This document shows, piece after piece, positions 35,067 to 43,655 of a DNA stretch of 64,000 nt. Both the position numbers and the translations under genes were made by a program. Each line of letters opens with the position of its first letter. The first letter of the stretch is position 1. The notes below the pieces were generated by a model. The model saw only the letters and a list, made by a program, of their open reading frames with translations. It did no database searches and had not been told where the DNA came from. Source of the stretch: Streptomyces rishiriensis (GTDB taxonomy: Bacteria; Actinomycetota; Actinomycetes; Streptomycetales; Streptomycetaceae). The stretch covers positions 4,588,001 through 4,652,000 of the forward strand of contig NZ_JAUSWV010000002.1 of the NCBI RefSeq assembly GCF_030815485.1. Direction: 5' to 3'.

Positions 35067-36261
35067 GCGCCCCGGATTCGCGCAACTCGATTTCAGGGCG
35101 AAGGAGTTGGACAGCGGCGACGAGCTGGCGGGCAAGCGCGCCCAGTTCCTCCTCGACGACGGCGTCTACCTCGACGGCAACTCGCTGGGCGCGCTCCCGC
35201 GGTCCGTCCCCGGGCACGTCGAGGACGTCGTACGGCGTCAGTGGGGCGCGCTGAAGATCCGGTCCTGGGACGAGAGCGGCTGGTGGACGGCGCCCGAGCG
35301 GATCGGTGATCGGATCGCCCCGCTGGTGGGCGCGGCGGCCGGTCAGATCGTGGTCGGCGACTCGACAAGTGTCAACGTCTTCAAGGCACTTGTCGGAGCG
35401 GTCCGTCTGGTGGACGACGCCCGGGACGAGATCCTCGTCGACGCGACGACCTTCCCCACGGACGGCTACATCGCCGGGTCGGCGGCCCGTCTCACCGGCC
35501 GCACCCTGCGTGCGGTGGCACCGGGCGAGGTGCCCGCGGCGCTGTCCGAGCGCACGGCCGCCGTACTGCTCAACCACGTCGACTACCGCACCGGACGGCT
35601 GCACGACCTGCCCTCGCTCACCGCCGCGGTGCACGCGGTCGGCGCGATCGCGGTCTGGGACCTGTGCCACAGCGCGGGCGCCCTGCCCGTCGGTCTCGAC
35701 GAGCACGGCGTGGACCTCGCGGTCGGCTGCACCTACAAGTACCTGAACGGCGGACCGGGTTCGCCGGCGTACCTGTACGTGCGCCGCGGCCTCCAGGACC
35801 GGTTCGACTCCCCGCTGCCCGGCTGGAACTCGCACGCCGAGCCGTTCGGCATGCGGGAGACGTACGAGCCGGCGGCAGGCGCTCCGCGCGGGCGGGTCGG
35901 CACCCCGGACATCCTGTCGATGCTCGCCCTGGAGGCGGCGCTCGAGGTCTGGGACGGGGTCTCGGTCGAGGCGGTACGGGCGAAGTCGTTGGCCCTGACG
36001 GACTTCTTCCTGGAGTGCGTGGCCGCGTACGTCCCCGAGGGGCGGGTCGAGTCGCTGACTCCGGTGTCTCACGAGGAGCGCGGCAGCCAGGTGGCGCTGC
36101 GCTGCGAGGAGGCAGGCGAGGTCATGAAACGGCTGATCGGGCGCGGTGTGGTCGGCGACTTCCGCCGCCCGGACGTCCTGCGCTTCGGCTTCACCCCGCT
36201 GTACGTCGGCTTCGCGGACGTGGAGCGGGCGGCGCGGGTGCTGGCGGAGGAACTGCGCTGA
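35059..36261 (+). CDS. kynU: kynureninase
   Basis: The protein has 400 residues and is a PLP enzyme of fold type I. The Schiff-base lysine lies in GCTYKYLNGGPGSPA near residue 230. YLDGNSLGALP near 36, VGDSTSVNVFKAL near 100 and WDLCHSAGALPV near 200 match kynureninase. It cleaves kynurenine to anthranilate and alanine (or 3-hydroxykynurenine likewise). I chose ATG 35059, inside the end of the dioxygenase gene. With that enzyme and the hydrolase downstream, it forms a tryptophan-to-anthranilate route. Confidence 0.96.
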   Translation: MSERPGFAQLDFRAKELDSGDELAGKRAQFLLDDGVYLDGNSLGALPRSVPGHVEDVVRRQWGALKIRSWDESGWWTAPERIGDRIAPLVGAAAGQIVVGDSTSVNVFKALVGAVRLVDDARDEILVDATTFPTDGYIAGSAARLTGRTLRAVAPGEVPAALSERTAAVLLNHVDYRTGRLHDLPSLTAAVHAVGAIAVWDLCHSAGALPVGLDEHGVDLAVGCTYKYLNGGPGSPAYLYVRRGLQDRFDSPLPGWNSHAEPFGMRETYEPAAGAPRGRVGTPDILSMLALEAALEVWDGVSVEAVRAKSLALTDFFLECVAAYVPEGRVESLTPVSHEERGSQVALRCEEAGEVMKRLIGRGVVGDFRRPDVLRFGFTPLYVGFADVERAARVLAEELR

Positions 36262-36281
36262 CCCGGCGGCGGGTTGGGCAG

Positions 36282-36314
36282 GGAGTCCCGGTCGGCTGAA
36301 CCGGCCGGGACTCC
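36282..36314 (+). terminator. kynU terminator
   Basis: GGAGTCCCGGTCGG pairs with CCGGCCGGGACTCC across a short GCTGAA-type loop, with one imperfect pair. It starts 21 bp after the kynureninase stop. Confidence 0.75.
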
Positions 36315-36553
36315 TGGGCGTACCTAGGGGCACGCCCAGGGGGATGTCCGGCGGGCGGGTCTGCCGGGGCGGCGGAACAGCAGAACCGTTCATGTGGACC
36401 GGGCACCTCTCACCGAGCGTGATATCCGCGTGTCGGCGCACGTCACGGGCCTGATACCGTCCCGGCCAACGGCCGAATTCTCATCTGGTCCGCCACATCC
36501 TCCCCCAGTGCCGAAAGCCTGGGAGTAACCCATCGCCGCTGAGAGGTTGGAGC

Positions 36554-37438
36554 ATGCCGGACGACGTTGTCGAAGCCCGGGCCGCCGCCGAGGAGGCGTC
36601 GGCCTTCGCGCATCCGCCCGTCGAGCCCGACGTCACCACGGCGTACGGCGATCACCCCGACCAGGTGATCGACTTCTACGTGCCGCGGGCGCAGGTCGGC
36701 CCGGGCGGTTCCGTTCCGCTCGTCGTCGTGCTGCACGGCGGGGCCTGGCGGGCGCCCTACGACCGCCGGCACATCACGCCGTTCGCGGACTACCTGGCCC
36801 AGCGCGGCTTCGCCGTGGCCAACGTGGAGTACCGGCGGGGCACCGGGAGCGCCGACCCGCAGGGGACATCCCCGGTCGCGGGACGCTGGCCGGACACCTT
36901 CGACGACGTGGCCGCGGCCCTCGACGCCCTCCCCGCCCTCGTCCGGGAGGCCGTGCCGCAGGCCGACGCCCGCCGCACGGTGCTGACCGGTCACTCGGCG
37001 GGCGGCCACCTCGCCCTGTGGGCGGCGGCCCGGCATGTGCTGCCCGCCGACGCGCCCTGGCGCACCGCGGATTCGGCCTGGTTGCGGGGCGTTGTCGCGC
37101 TGGCCCCGATCGCCGACTTCGCGGTCGCCGAGAAGCTGGACGTGTGCGGCGGAGCGGCCCGTCAACTCCTTGGCGGTCAGGAGCGGTTCGAGGAGCGGCA
37201 GCCGTTCGCCGACCCCGCGCTGCTGTTGCCGACCGGTGTCGCGACGACCCTCGTCCAGGGCCGCACCGACCTGGTCGTCCCGCAGGCGGTCGCCGAGGCG
37301 TACGCGGACGCGGCGGCGAAGGCCGGGGAGGTGGTGGGCCTGACCCTTCTCGAGGACGTCGGCCACTTCCCGCTGATCGACCCGGCGGCGGACGCGTGCG
37401 CGGTCGTGGCGGAGGAGATCGCCCAACTGGCGTGGTAG
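36554..37438 (+). CDS. alpha/beta hydrolase, probable kynurenine formamidase
   Basis: The protein has 294 residues with an esterase/lipase-type alpha/beta fold. The oxyanion loop is VVLHGGAWRAPYD near residue 63. The nucleophile elbow is GHSAGGHLALW near 153 and the acid/base residues are in GRTDLVVP and EDVGHFPLI near the end. This pattern, with HGGxW, is shared by bacterial and eukaryotic alpha/beta-type kynurenine formamidases. The gene follows the dioxygenase and kynureninase genes by 292 bp, so hydrolysis of N-formylkynurenine is the best guess. It has its own ribosome site (GAGAGGTTGGAG) and is separated by a terminator, so it is not strictly in the same operon. Confidence 0.75.
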   Translation: MPDDVVEARAAAEEASAFAHPPVEPDVTTAYGDHPDQVIDFYVPRAQVGPGGSVPLVVVLHGGAWRAPYDRRHITPFADYLAQRGFAVANVEYRRGTGSADPQGTSPVAGRWPDTFDDVAAALDALPALVREAVPQADARRTVLTGHSAGGHLALWAAARHVLPADAPWRTADSAWLRGVVALAPIADFAVAEKLDVCGGAARQLLGGQERFEERQPFADPALLLPTGVATTLVQGRTDLVVPQAVAEAYADAAAKAGEVVGLTLLEDVGHFPLIDPAADACAVVAEEIAQLAW

Positions 37439-37478
37439 CCGTGGCCCCGGTTCGGCGGCGTGAAGCCCCCGGGTCGTA

Positions 37479-37495
37479 CCCGTAGTACCTGAGAG
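37479..37495. promoter_or_regulatory. shared 17-bp motif, copy 1
   Basis: CCCGTAGTACCTGAGAG lies 108 bp before the DUF1023 hydrolase gene. A copy differing at one base lies 65 bp before the second histidine kinase gene. It is probably a response-regulator or promoter element. Confidence 0.55.
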
Positions 37496-37603
37496 CTACG
37501 CCGAAGAAGAGCTCCCCAGCGGGACGCGAACGACGAGCGCCGATCCGTAACTTCCAAGCCAGAAAGGCCCGATGGCCGGGCGCACTGGCGGGGGAGGGGC
37601 GGG

Positions 37604-38611
37604 ATGGCGGAGGTTCGTTTTCGCGGGGGATGGCGCCGTGCGGGGAAGTCGCACGGAGGGCGGCACTGGGTCCGCGCCCTGTTGGCCGTCCTCATCACCG
37701 CCGCCGTGGTCGTCCCCCTCACGGCGGCGGTCCGGCCGGACATCCCCGCCCCGGCCCCCGCCGCCCTGGCCCCGCCGACGGCGGCGACCCTGGAGAAGGC
37801 GTACGCCGCCAACCGGGCCAACGCCGCGCTGGCGTCCGCGATGGCCGCCGCCCACGGGGACCGCCACCGTGCCGCCGCCGAGCGGGAGCTGGCCGCCCCG
37901 TCCCGCCACCTGCTCTCCTTCGACGGCCGGGGTTCCGGCCGGGCGGTCGAGGTGTTCGGGGACCTCGCCCACGCCGACCGGGTCGCCGTCCTCGTACCGG
38001 GCTCCGACACCTCGCTGGACACCTTCGGCCGCTTCCGGGCGGGTGCGGCCGCACTGCACCACCGGCTCTCCGCACAGACTGCCGCCGGCTCCCGTACGGC
38101 GGTGGTGGCCTGGCTCGGCTACACCACCCCGGGCACGGTCAGCGCCGCCGTGATCACGCCGGGCCGCGCCGAGGAAGCGGCCCCAGAGCTGCGGGAGTTC
38201 CTGCGCGGGCTGCGCGCCGTCACCGCGCCGGGATCCCGGTTCACCCTCCTGTGCCACTCGTACGGCACGGTCGTGTGCGGCCGCGCCGCCCCGCACCTGG
38301 AGGTGACGGACCTGGTCCTCCTGGGCAGCCCGGGAACGGGCGCGGAGTCGGCGGCCGACCTGCGTACCCGCGCGCGGATCTGGGCGGCCCGGGGCGCCGA
38401 CGACTGGGTGGCGGACGTCCCGCACGTCAGCGCCGACCTGTTCGGCACGACGGTCGGCTTCGGCACCGATCCCCTGTCCCCGTCGTTCGGCGCCCGTGTC
38501 TTCGCTGCGGGCTCCGGCGGCCACAGCGACTACTTCCGGCCCGGTTCTCCCTCCCTGGAGAACATCGCCCGGATCGTCCTCGGCGCGACCGCGGAGGTCA
38601 CCGGTGCATGA
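37604..38611 (+). CDS. DUF1023 alpha/beta hydrolase, membrane-anchored or secreted
   Basis: The protein has 335 residues. A basic N-terminus and one hydrophobic helix (residues about 26-45, ALLAVLITAAVVVPLTAAV) would anchor or export it. The C-terminal domain is DUF1023-like: VAVLVPGSDTSLDTF near residue 127, AVVAWLGYTTP near 166 and the nucleophile elbow TLLCHSYGTVV near 222. This is a common actinobacterial esterase/lipase-like family with unknown substrate. The ATG at 37604 is used. It overlaps the acyltransferase gene by 8 bp, so the two are probably co-expressed. Confidence 0.85.
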   Translation: MAEVRFRGGWRRAGKSHGGRHWVRALLAVLITAAVVVPLTAAVRPDIPAPAPAALAPPTAATLEKAYAANRANAALASAMAAAHGDRHRAAAERELAAPSRHLLSFDGRGSGRAVEVFGDLAHADRVAVLVPGSDTSLDTFGRFRAGAAALHHRLSAQTAAGSRTAVVAWLGYTTPGTVSAAVITPGRAEEAAPELREFLRGLRAVTAPGSRFTLLCHSYGTVVCGRAAPHLEVTDLVLLGSPGTGAESAADLRTRARIWAARGADDWVADVPHVSADLFGTTVGFGTDPLSPSFGARVFAAGSGGHSDYFRPGSPSLENIARIVLGATAEVTGA

Positions 38612-39866
38612 CGTCCAGGGCAGTGAGTCACCGGTGCCTGGGCCCGAGGAGCGTGAGCAGCGGCGGGCGTCGTTCCGGATGCGGCGGGCCGCCGTCCGCA
38701 TCGACGCGGCCACGCCGCCGCAGCGTGACCGGGCCGTCGATGCCCTGCGGGCACTGGCGATCCTCGGCGTCGTCCTCGGCCACTGGCTGGTGACGGCACT
38801 CGTCGCCGACGGCGCGACCCTGCGCGCCGCGAGTCCGCTGGGGCCCATGCCCTGGCTGGCTCCGGTGTCGTGGACGTTCCAGACCCTCGCGGTGTTCTTC
38901 ATGGTGGGCGGCCATGTGGCGACCCGAAGCCTCGCCTCGGCCCGTGCGCGGGGCGGGACCTACGGCGCGTGGCTCGGGACCCGGCTGGCGCGGCTGTTCG
39001 TCCCGGTCGCCACCGTACTGGCCGTGTGGACGGTCGCCGCGGTGGGCCTCCTGCTCGGCGGCGCGTCCATGGTCACCGTGCACACCGTGGTCAAACTCGC
39101 GCTGTCCCCACTGTGGTTCCTGCTGGTGTTCGCCGTGCTGACGGCCGCGACCCCGTTGCTGGTCCGGCTCAACCCGCTGTGGCCGCTGGCCGTCGTCCTC
39201 CATGTGGATCTGGTGCGCTTCGGCCTGGGCGGCCCGGCATGGCTGGGCTGGGTGAACGTGGTGGCGGGCTGGCTGGTGCCGTACACCGTCGGAGCGGCCT
39301 GGACCCGCGGCGAGCTGGAGCGGCCCCGGTCGGGCCGGCTCCTGCTGGTCGGCGGGGCGGTCGCCACGGCGTTGCTCGTCGGCTGGGCCGGTTACCCGGC
39401 GTCGATGGTGGGTGTGCCGGGCGCGGCGGTCTCCAACCTCAACCCGCCCACGCTGGCCGCCGTCACGTTCGGTCTCGCCCAGTGCGGACTGGCCCTGCTG
39501 CTGCGGGACCGGCTGCGCCGGGCCATGCGCGGGCCCCTGGCCTGGGCGGCCGTCGCGCTGCTCAACCTCTCGGCGATGACGGTGTTCCTCTGGCACCAGA
39601 CGGCCATGATGGCGACCACCGCCATGGGCCTTCTCGCGGGTCGCCTGACCGGCCTGCACACGGACCCCGACGGGCTGGAGTGGGTGGCGGCCCGGCTGCT
39701 GTGGCTGCCGGTCTTCGCCCTGGTGCTGGCGGTGTGCCGGGCGGCGTTCCACGCCTGCGAACGCGGGCCGCGCGAGCCACGCCGTTCCGACGGCCGGGGG
39801 TCCCGGGTGATCCGCGTCCACCACCGTTCCGGCCGGACGGAGTCGAAGGCGGCCCCCAGTGCCTAG
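38604..39866 (+). CDS. membrane acyltransferase, family 3
   Basis: The protein has 420 residues and about 10 transmembrane helices. The acyltransferase-3 hallmark is present near residue 50 (RDRAVDALRALAILGVVLGHWL, with the conserved RxxxxDxLR and GHW His). Members transfer acyl groups to sugars, lipids or antibiotics at the membrane. I chose the GTG at 38604 because it is in frame and overlaps the hydrolase stop; the ATG at 38608 is out of frame. The acceptor is unknown; the pairing with a secreted hydrolase suggests cell-envelope work. Confidence 0.85.
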   Translation: MHDVQGSESPVPGPEEREQRRASFRMRRAAVRIDAATPPQRDRAVDALRALAILGVVLGHWLVTALVADGATLRAASPLGPMPWLAPVSWTFQTLAVFFMVGGHVATRSLASARARGGTYGAWLGTRLARLFVPVATVLAVWTVAAVGLLLGGASMVTVHTVVKLALSPLWFLLVFAVLTAATPLLVRLNPLWPLAVVLHVDLVRFGLGGPAWLGWVNVVAGWLVPYTVGAAWTRGELERPRSGRLLLVGGAVATALLVGWAGYPASMVGVPGAAVSNLNPPTLAAVTFGLAQCGLALLLRDRLRRAMRGPLAWAAVALLNLSAMTVFLWHQTAMMATTAMGLLAGRLTGLHTDPDGLEWVAARLLWLPVFALVLAVCRAAFHACERGPREPRRSDGRGSRVIRVHHRSGRTESKAAPSA

Positions 39867-39869
39867 GGT
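39864..39869 (+). promoter_or_regulatory. -10 box, leaderless histidine kinase gene
   Basis: TAGGGT ends 7 nt before the GTG at 39877. It overlaps the stop of the acyltransferase gene, so the two-component pair probably has its own promoter. Confidence 0.55.
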
Positions 39870-39876
39870 TGAGCCC

Positions 39877-41436
39877 GTGAACGGCGAGGAGAGCAGCACC
39901 CGGTCCGAGCGCGCCGCCCTCGCACCCACCGGCCCGGCCCGCTTCCAGCGCCTGCGTAAGCCGTTGCGCGACGGCTTCGGCGCGTCCCGCTCCGCGGGAG
40001 CCGCCCCGCGCCGGCGCGGTTGGCGTCTGCTGCGGCTGCCCGGGTACGTGGTGGTGTGCTGGATCTCCCTCGGGATCGCGCTGGCCGCCACGGATCAGAT
40101 GGGCCGCTACGACCTGGGCACGGAACTGGGAGTGCTGACCGGCTTCGCGCAGGGCGCGGCCGTCGCCCTCGCGCTGTGGCGGCCCGTCCCCGCGTGGGCG
40201 CTGTCGCTGGCCGGCGTCTTCGTCGCCGCGGTGTCCGCCCGGCCGGCCCTGGTGGGGCACCCGCTGCCGGGTCCCCCTTGGCCGTGGAACACCAGCGAAG
40301 TCCTCGCCCACGCCCTCGTGCTCCTGTTCCTGGCGCTCCGCATGCGGGCCCGGGTGTCCTTCGCGGCGCTGACCGCCACCGCTGTGACGACCTGGCTGAT
40401 CCAGGGCCTGATCGGCGGGGGTGCCTACACCTCGACGGGGCTGACCGCGGTCGCCGTCTTCGGGGCCGTCGTGCTCGTCGGCGCCGCCTTCCGCGGTCTC
40501 GGCGAGGCGCGCACCCAGCTCGTCGAACAGGAGACGATCACCGCCGAGGAACGCGGCCGACGCACATTGCTGGAGGAGCGCAACCGGATCGCGCGCGAAC
40601 TGCACGACGTGGTCGCCCACCACATGTCGGTGATCTCCATCCAGGCCCAGGTCGCCCCGCACCTGGTGGACAACCCGTCCGAGGAACTCAAGGAGAACCT
40701 CGCCGGCATCCGGAAGAACGCCCTGGAGGCGCTCGGCGAGCTGCGACGGGTGCTCGGGGTGCTGCGCTCGGAGAACCCCGAGGACCCCTACGGACTCGGC
40801 GCGGCCGGCACCGGAGCCGCACCGGACACACCGCAGCCCACGCTCGACCGGCTCGACGCCCTCATGGAGAACACCCGCGCCGCGGGGCTGGACGTGGTCG
40901 CCACCGTCGAGGGCGAGGCGCCCGTGTACCCGCCGGGCGTGCAGTTGTCGGCGTACCGGATAGTCCAGGAGGCGCTCAGCAACGCCCTGCGGCACGCGCC
41001 GGGTTCCCAGGTGCGGGTGGAGGTCGTCCATCATGCCCGGGGCCTGTACCTGGAGGTCACCAACTCCCGCCCGCGCGAACCCGTGCCGCCCTCCCCGGGG
41101 GCGGGGCACGGTCTGCTCGGGATGCGCGAGCGGGCGGTCATGCTGGGCGGCCATGTGAACGCCTATCCCACCCTGCACGGCGGATTCGCGGTGTCGGCTT
41201 TCCTCCCGCAGGACGGCGCGGCCGCGCCCCACGACGGCCCGGACGCCTTCGCCGCCTCCCGGTCCGCGGAGGACTCCGCGGATCCCGGTGTCCCCGAGGG
41301 CCTCGAACTCGTCTTCCCGGACGACCCGGACGACCCGGACGACCCGGACGACCCGGACCACCAGGACGACCAGGACGACCAGGACGATGTGCACGACGTG
41401 GGCGCCCCGCCCCCGACAGGAGAAGGAACCCCATGA
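39877..41436 (+). CDS. sensor histidine kinase (NarL-type partner), copy 1
   Basis: The protein has 519 residues. Several transmembrane helices span about residues 45-215. The HisKA_3 dimerisation box ARELHDVVAHHMSVISIQ near residue 241 carries the phospho-acceptor His. The ATPase part has YRIVQEALSNALRHAPG and GAGHGLLGMRER. The C-terminal tail after residue about 475 is an acidic repeat (DDP units) not needed for catalysis. GTG 39877 is preferred over the upstream GTG at 39859 because a -10 box sits 7 nt before it. It overlaps its response regulator by ATGA. Confidence 0.92.
   Translation: MNGEESSTRSERAALAPTGPARFQRLRKPLRDGFGASRSAGAAPRRRGWRLLRLPGYVVVCWISLGIALAATDQMGRYDLGTELGVLTGFAQGAAVALALWRPVPAWALSLAGVFVAAVSARPALVGHPLPGPPWPWNTSEVLAHALVLLFLALRMRARVSFAALTATAVTTWLIQGLIGGGAYTSTGLTAVAVFGAVVLVGAAFRGLGEARTQLVEQETITAEERGRRTLLEERNRIARELHDVVAHHMSVISIQAQVAPHLVDNPSEELKENLAGIRKNALEALGELRRVLGVLRSENPEDPYGLGAAGTGAAPDTPQPTLDRLDALMENTRAAGLDVVATVEGEAPVYPPGVQLSAYRIVQEALSNALRHAPGSQVRVEVVHHARGLYLEVTNSRPREPVPPSPGAGHGLLGMRERAVMLGGHVNAYPTLHGGFAVSAFLPQDGAAAPHDGPDAFAASRSAEDSADPGVPEGLELVFPDDPDDPDDPDDPDHQDDQDDQDDVHDVGAPPPTGEGTP
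41320..41388 (+). repeat. 9-bp tandem repeat encoding DDP/DDQ at kinase C-terminus
   Basis: Four copies of GACGACCCG start at 41320, 41329, 41338 and 41347. They are followed by three GACxACCAG units and a partial. The array encodes an Asp-rich tail, and copy-number change would alter tail length without breaking the frame. Confidence 0.85.
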
Positions 41437-42110
41437 CGACCGGCGGCACCATCCGCGTACTGATCGCCGACGACCAGGAGATGGTCCGGCAGGGCTTCAC
41501 CGTGCTGCTCAACGCCCATCCGGGCATCGAGGTGGTCGGGCAGGCGGTGCACGGCCTGGACGCCATCGCCAAGGTCGACGAACTCGCCCCGGACGTTGTG
41601 CTGATGGACATCCGCATGCCCGAGCTCGGCGGCATCGACGCCACGCAACGCATCACTCTCGCGCACCCGCACATCAAGGTTCTGGTGCTCACCACCTTCG
41701 ACCTCGACGAGTACGTGTACGACGCGCTGCGGGCCGGGGCCTCCGGCTTCCTGCTGAAGGACGCCTCAGCCGACCGGCTCGCCGAGGCCGTCCGGGTGGT
41801 GGCGGCCGGCGACGCCCTGCTCGCCCCCGTCATCACCCGCAAGCTCATCGCCGAGTTCTCCCGTCTCGACGGCAAGCCCAGAGCCCCGCTGAAGGAGCGG
41901 GTCGGCGATCTCACGGAGCGCGAGACGGAGGTGCTCACCCTGATCGCGCAGGGCCTGTCCAACGCGGAGATCGCCGACCACCTCTTCGTGGCCGAACAGA
42001 CCGTGAAGACGCACGTGGGCCGCATCCTGGTGAAGCTGGGGCTGCGGGACCGCACCCAGGCGGCGGTGTTCGCGTACGAGTCGGGGCTGGTGAGACCCTC
42101 GGGGTACTGA
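41433..42110 (+). CDS. NarL/FixJ-type response regulator, copy 1
   Basis: The protein has 225 residues. The receiver domain has ADDQEMVRQGF, the phospho-acceptor Asp in VVLMDIRMPEL near residue 56 and LKDASADRL. The LuxR-type DNA-binding domain has LTERETEVLTLIAQGLSNAEIADHLF and TVKTHVGRIL. It is translationally coupled to the upstream kinase and would bind DNA when phosphorylated. The targets are unknown. Confidence 0.95.
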   Translation: MTTGGTIRVLIADDQEMVRQGFTVLLNAHPGIEVVGQAVHGLDAIAKVDELAPDVVLMDIRMPELGGIDATQRITLAHPHIKVLVLTTFDLDEYVYDALRAGASGFLLKDASADRLAEAVRVVAAGDALLAPVITRKLIAEFSRLDGKPRAPLKERVGDLTERETEVLTLIAQGLSNAEIADHLFVAEQTVKTHVGRILVKLGLRDRTQAAVFAYESGLVRPSGY

Positions 42111-42211
42111 GCGATGCCGCCCCGGTGCCCCGGTCGCCGCGGTGCCCCGTGCCTTCGGTCGGGCGGCGCCCCGCGCCCCCTGTCGGCGGTGTCCAGTCCC
42201 TCCCCGTCGGA

Positions 42212-42228
42212 CCCGTAGTACTTGAGAG
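42212..42228. promoter_or_regulatory. shared 17-bp motif, copy 2
   Basis: CCCGTAGTACTTGAGAG differs at one position from the copy at 37479. It lies 65 bp upstream of the second kinase gene and about 52 bp before its -10 box. Confidence 0.55.
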
Positions 42229-42280
42229 GGATCCGCACGAACCCCTCTCACTGGTGACGACCGCGACCCCCTGCTCCGCA

Positions 42281-42286
42281 TACCGT
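42281..42286 (+). promoter_or_regulatory. -10 box, leaderless second histidine kinase gene
   Basis: TACCGT ends 7 nt before the GTG at 42294, and no ribosome site lies between. Confidence 0.55.
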
Positions 42287-42293
42287 TCTGAAC

Positions 42294-43655
42294 GTGACAG
42301 AGACGACGCAGACGCACACCACGCGCCCGGACGACCCGGACGACTCCTACGAGGTCTACCGGCCGCGCAGTCCGGAGTTCCGGGCGGCCGTGGGCGCCCT
42401 GCGCGGCCTGCGGGAGGACCTCTTCCACGAGGCCTTCGCCTATCGCCCGCTGCCCCGCAAGGAGCGCGGAGGCCGCGTCCTGGGCCGCCTGAAGGGCCGC
42501 AGGCGGGAGTACGCGGCCTGGTCCCGGCACGCGATGGTCGGGGCGGCCGGCGTCCTGGCGATGCTGATCGGCTGGGCGGACGCCCAGGGCAGCGGCCTCG
42601 GTCTCCTGATCGGACTGCTCGCCCTGGCCCCGGTGCTGCTGACGCTGGTGCGGCCGGTCGGCGCGTTCTGGCTCTCGCTCGCGGGGACCACCGTCGTCGC
42701 CGTCATCGGCACCACGTACACCGAGTGGCCCTGGCTGCCGGGCAGCTTCGCCGCCCACCTGATCGTTCTGACGGTCGTGGCGATACGCACCCGCCCGCGC
42801 ACGGCGGCGTGGATGTGGATGCTGACGGCGGCCTACGGCTTCGTCGCCGAGACCGTCTTCAGCTGGGGCCACTACTTCACGAACGTCGCGCCCATGCTGG
42901 TCTTCTCGGCGCTCCTCCTGCTCGCCGTCACCGTCTGGCACATCCGCCGGCAGGCCGAGGAGAAGGTCACGGCCCAGCAGACGGTGACCGCGCACGAGCG
43001 CTCCCGCCGCACCCTGCTGGAGGAGCGCACCACGATCGCCCGCGAGCTGCACGACGTCGTCGCCCACCACATGTCGGTGGTCGCCATCCAGGCCGAGGCC
43101 GCCCCCTACCGGGTGGAGAACCCGCCCCCGGAGCTGGAGAAGGCCTTCGCCACGATCCGGGAGAACGCGGTGGCGGCTCTCACGGAGCTGCGCCGGGTCC
43201 TGGGCGTGGTCCGCGCCGAGGACTACGAGGTCCCGGACGCCCCGCAGCCCACACTCGCCGAACTGGACGGGCTGCTGGGCAATGTGCGGGAGGCGGGCCT
43301 GGAGGTGGAGAAGACGGTCACCGGCGCGGTGCGGGAGCTGCCGCAGGGCGTGGAGCTGTCGGCGTACCGGATAGTCCAGGAGGCGCTGAGCAACACCCTG
43401 CGCCATGCTCCCGGGGCGGGCGCCCGCGTGGAGATCGGCTATGTGCTGGGCGGCCTGGGGCTGCGCATAGTCAACGGCGCACCGCCGAACCCGTCCCTGA
43501 TCAAACCCTCGCCGGGCGCCGGCCACGGCATCACCGGGATGCGGGAGAGAGTCGGCATGCTGAACGGTGAGATGACGGCGGAGCCGACCCCGGCGGGCGG
43601 CTACGAGGTGACGGTGTTCCTGCCGGTGCCCGCCGCGAGCGAGAGTGGAACATGA
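42294..43655 (+). CDS. sensor histidine kinase, copy 2
   Basis: The protein has 453 residues. A charged N-terminal segment (about 75 residues) is followed by several transmembrane helices (about 78-210). The HisKA_3 box ARELHDVVAHHMSVVAIQ near residue 250 and the ATPase segments YRIVQEALSNTLRHAPG and GAGHGITGMRER closely parallel copy 1. It lacks the acidic repeat tail. It overlaps its response regulator by ATGA. The shared 17-bp motif upstream may be an autoregulatory site. The signal is unknown. Confidence 0.93.
   Translation: MTETTQTHTTRPDDPDDSYEVYRPRSPEFRAAVGALRGLREDLFHEAFAYRPLPRKERGGRVLGRLKGRRREYAAWSRHAMVGAAGVLAMLIGWADAQGSGLGLLIGLLALAPVLLTLVRPVGAFWLSLAGTTVVAVIGTTYTEWPWLPGSFAAHLIVLTVVAIRTRPRTAAWMWMLTAAYGFVAETVFSWGHYFTNVAPMLVFSALLLLAVTVWHIRRQAEEKVTAQQTVTAHERSRRTLLEERTTIARELHDVVAHHMSVVAIQAEAAPYRVENPPPELEKAFATIRENAVAALTELRRVLGVVRAEDYEVPDAPQPTLAELDGLLGNVREAGLEVEKTVTGAVRELPQGVELSAYRIVQEALSNTLRHAPGAGARVEIGYVLGGLGLRIVNGAPPNPSLIKPSPGAGHGITGMRERVGMLNGEMTAEPTPAGGYEVTVFLPVPAASESGT

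Noticed and set aside
34221..37438. Kynurenine genes as precursor supply for the NRPS
   Set aside because: The set appears to be a housekeeping catabolic route, and no A-domain code here indicates kynurenine or anthranilate.
38608..38610. ATG start for the acyltransferase gene
   Set aside because: It is out of frame with the acyltransferase; the in-frame start is GTG 38604.
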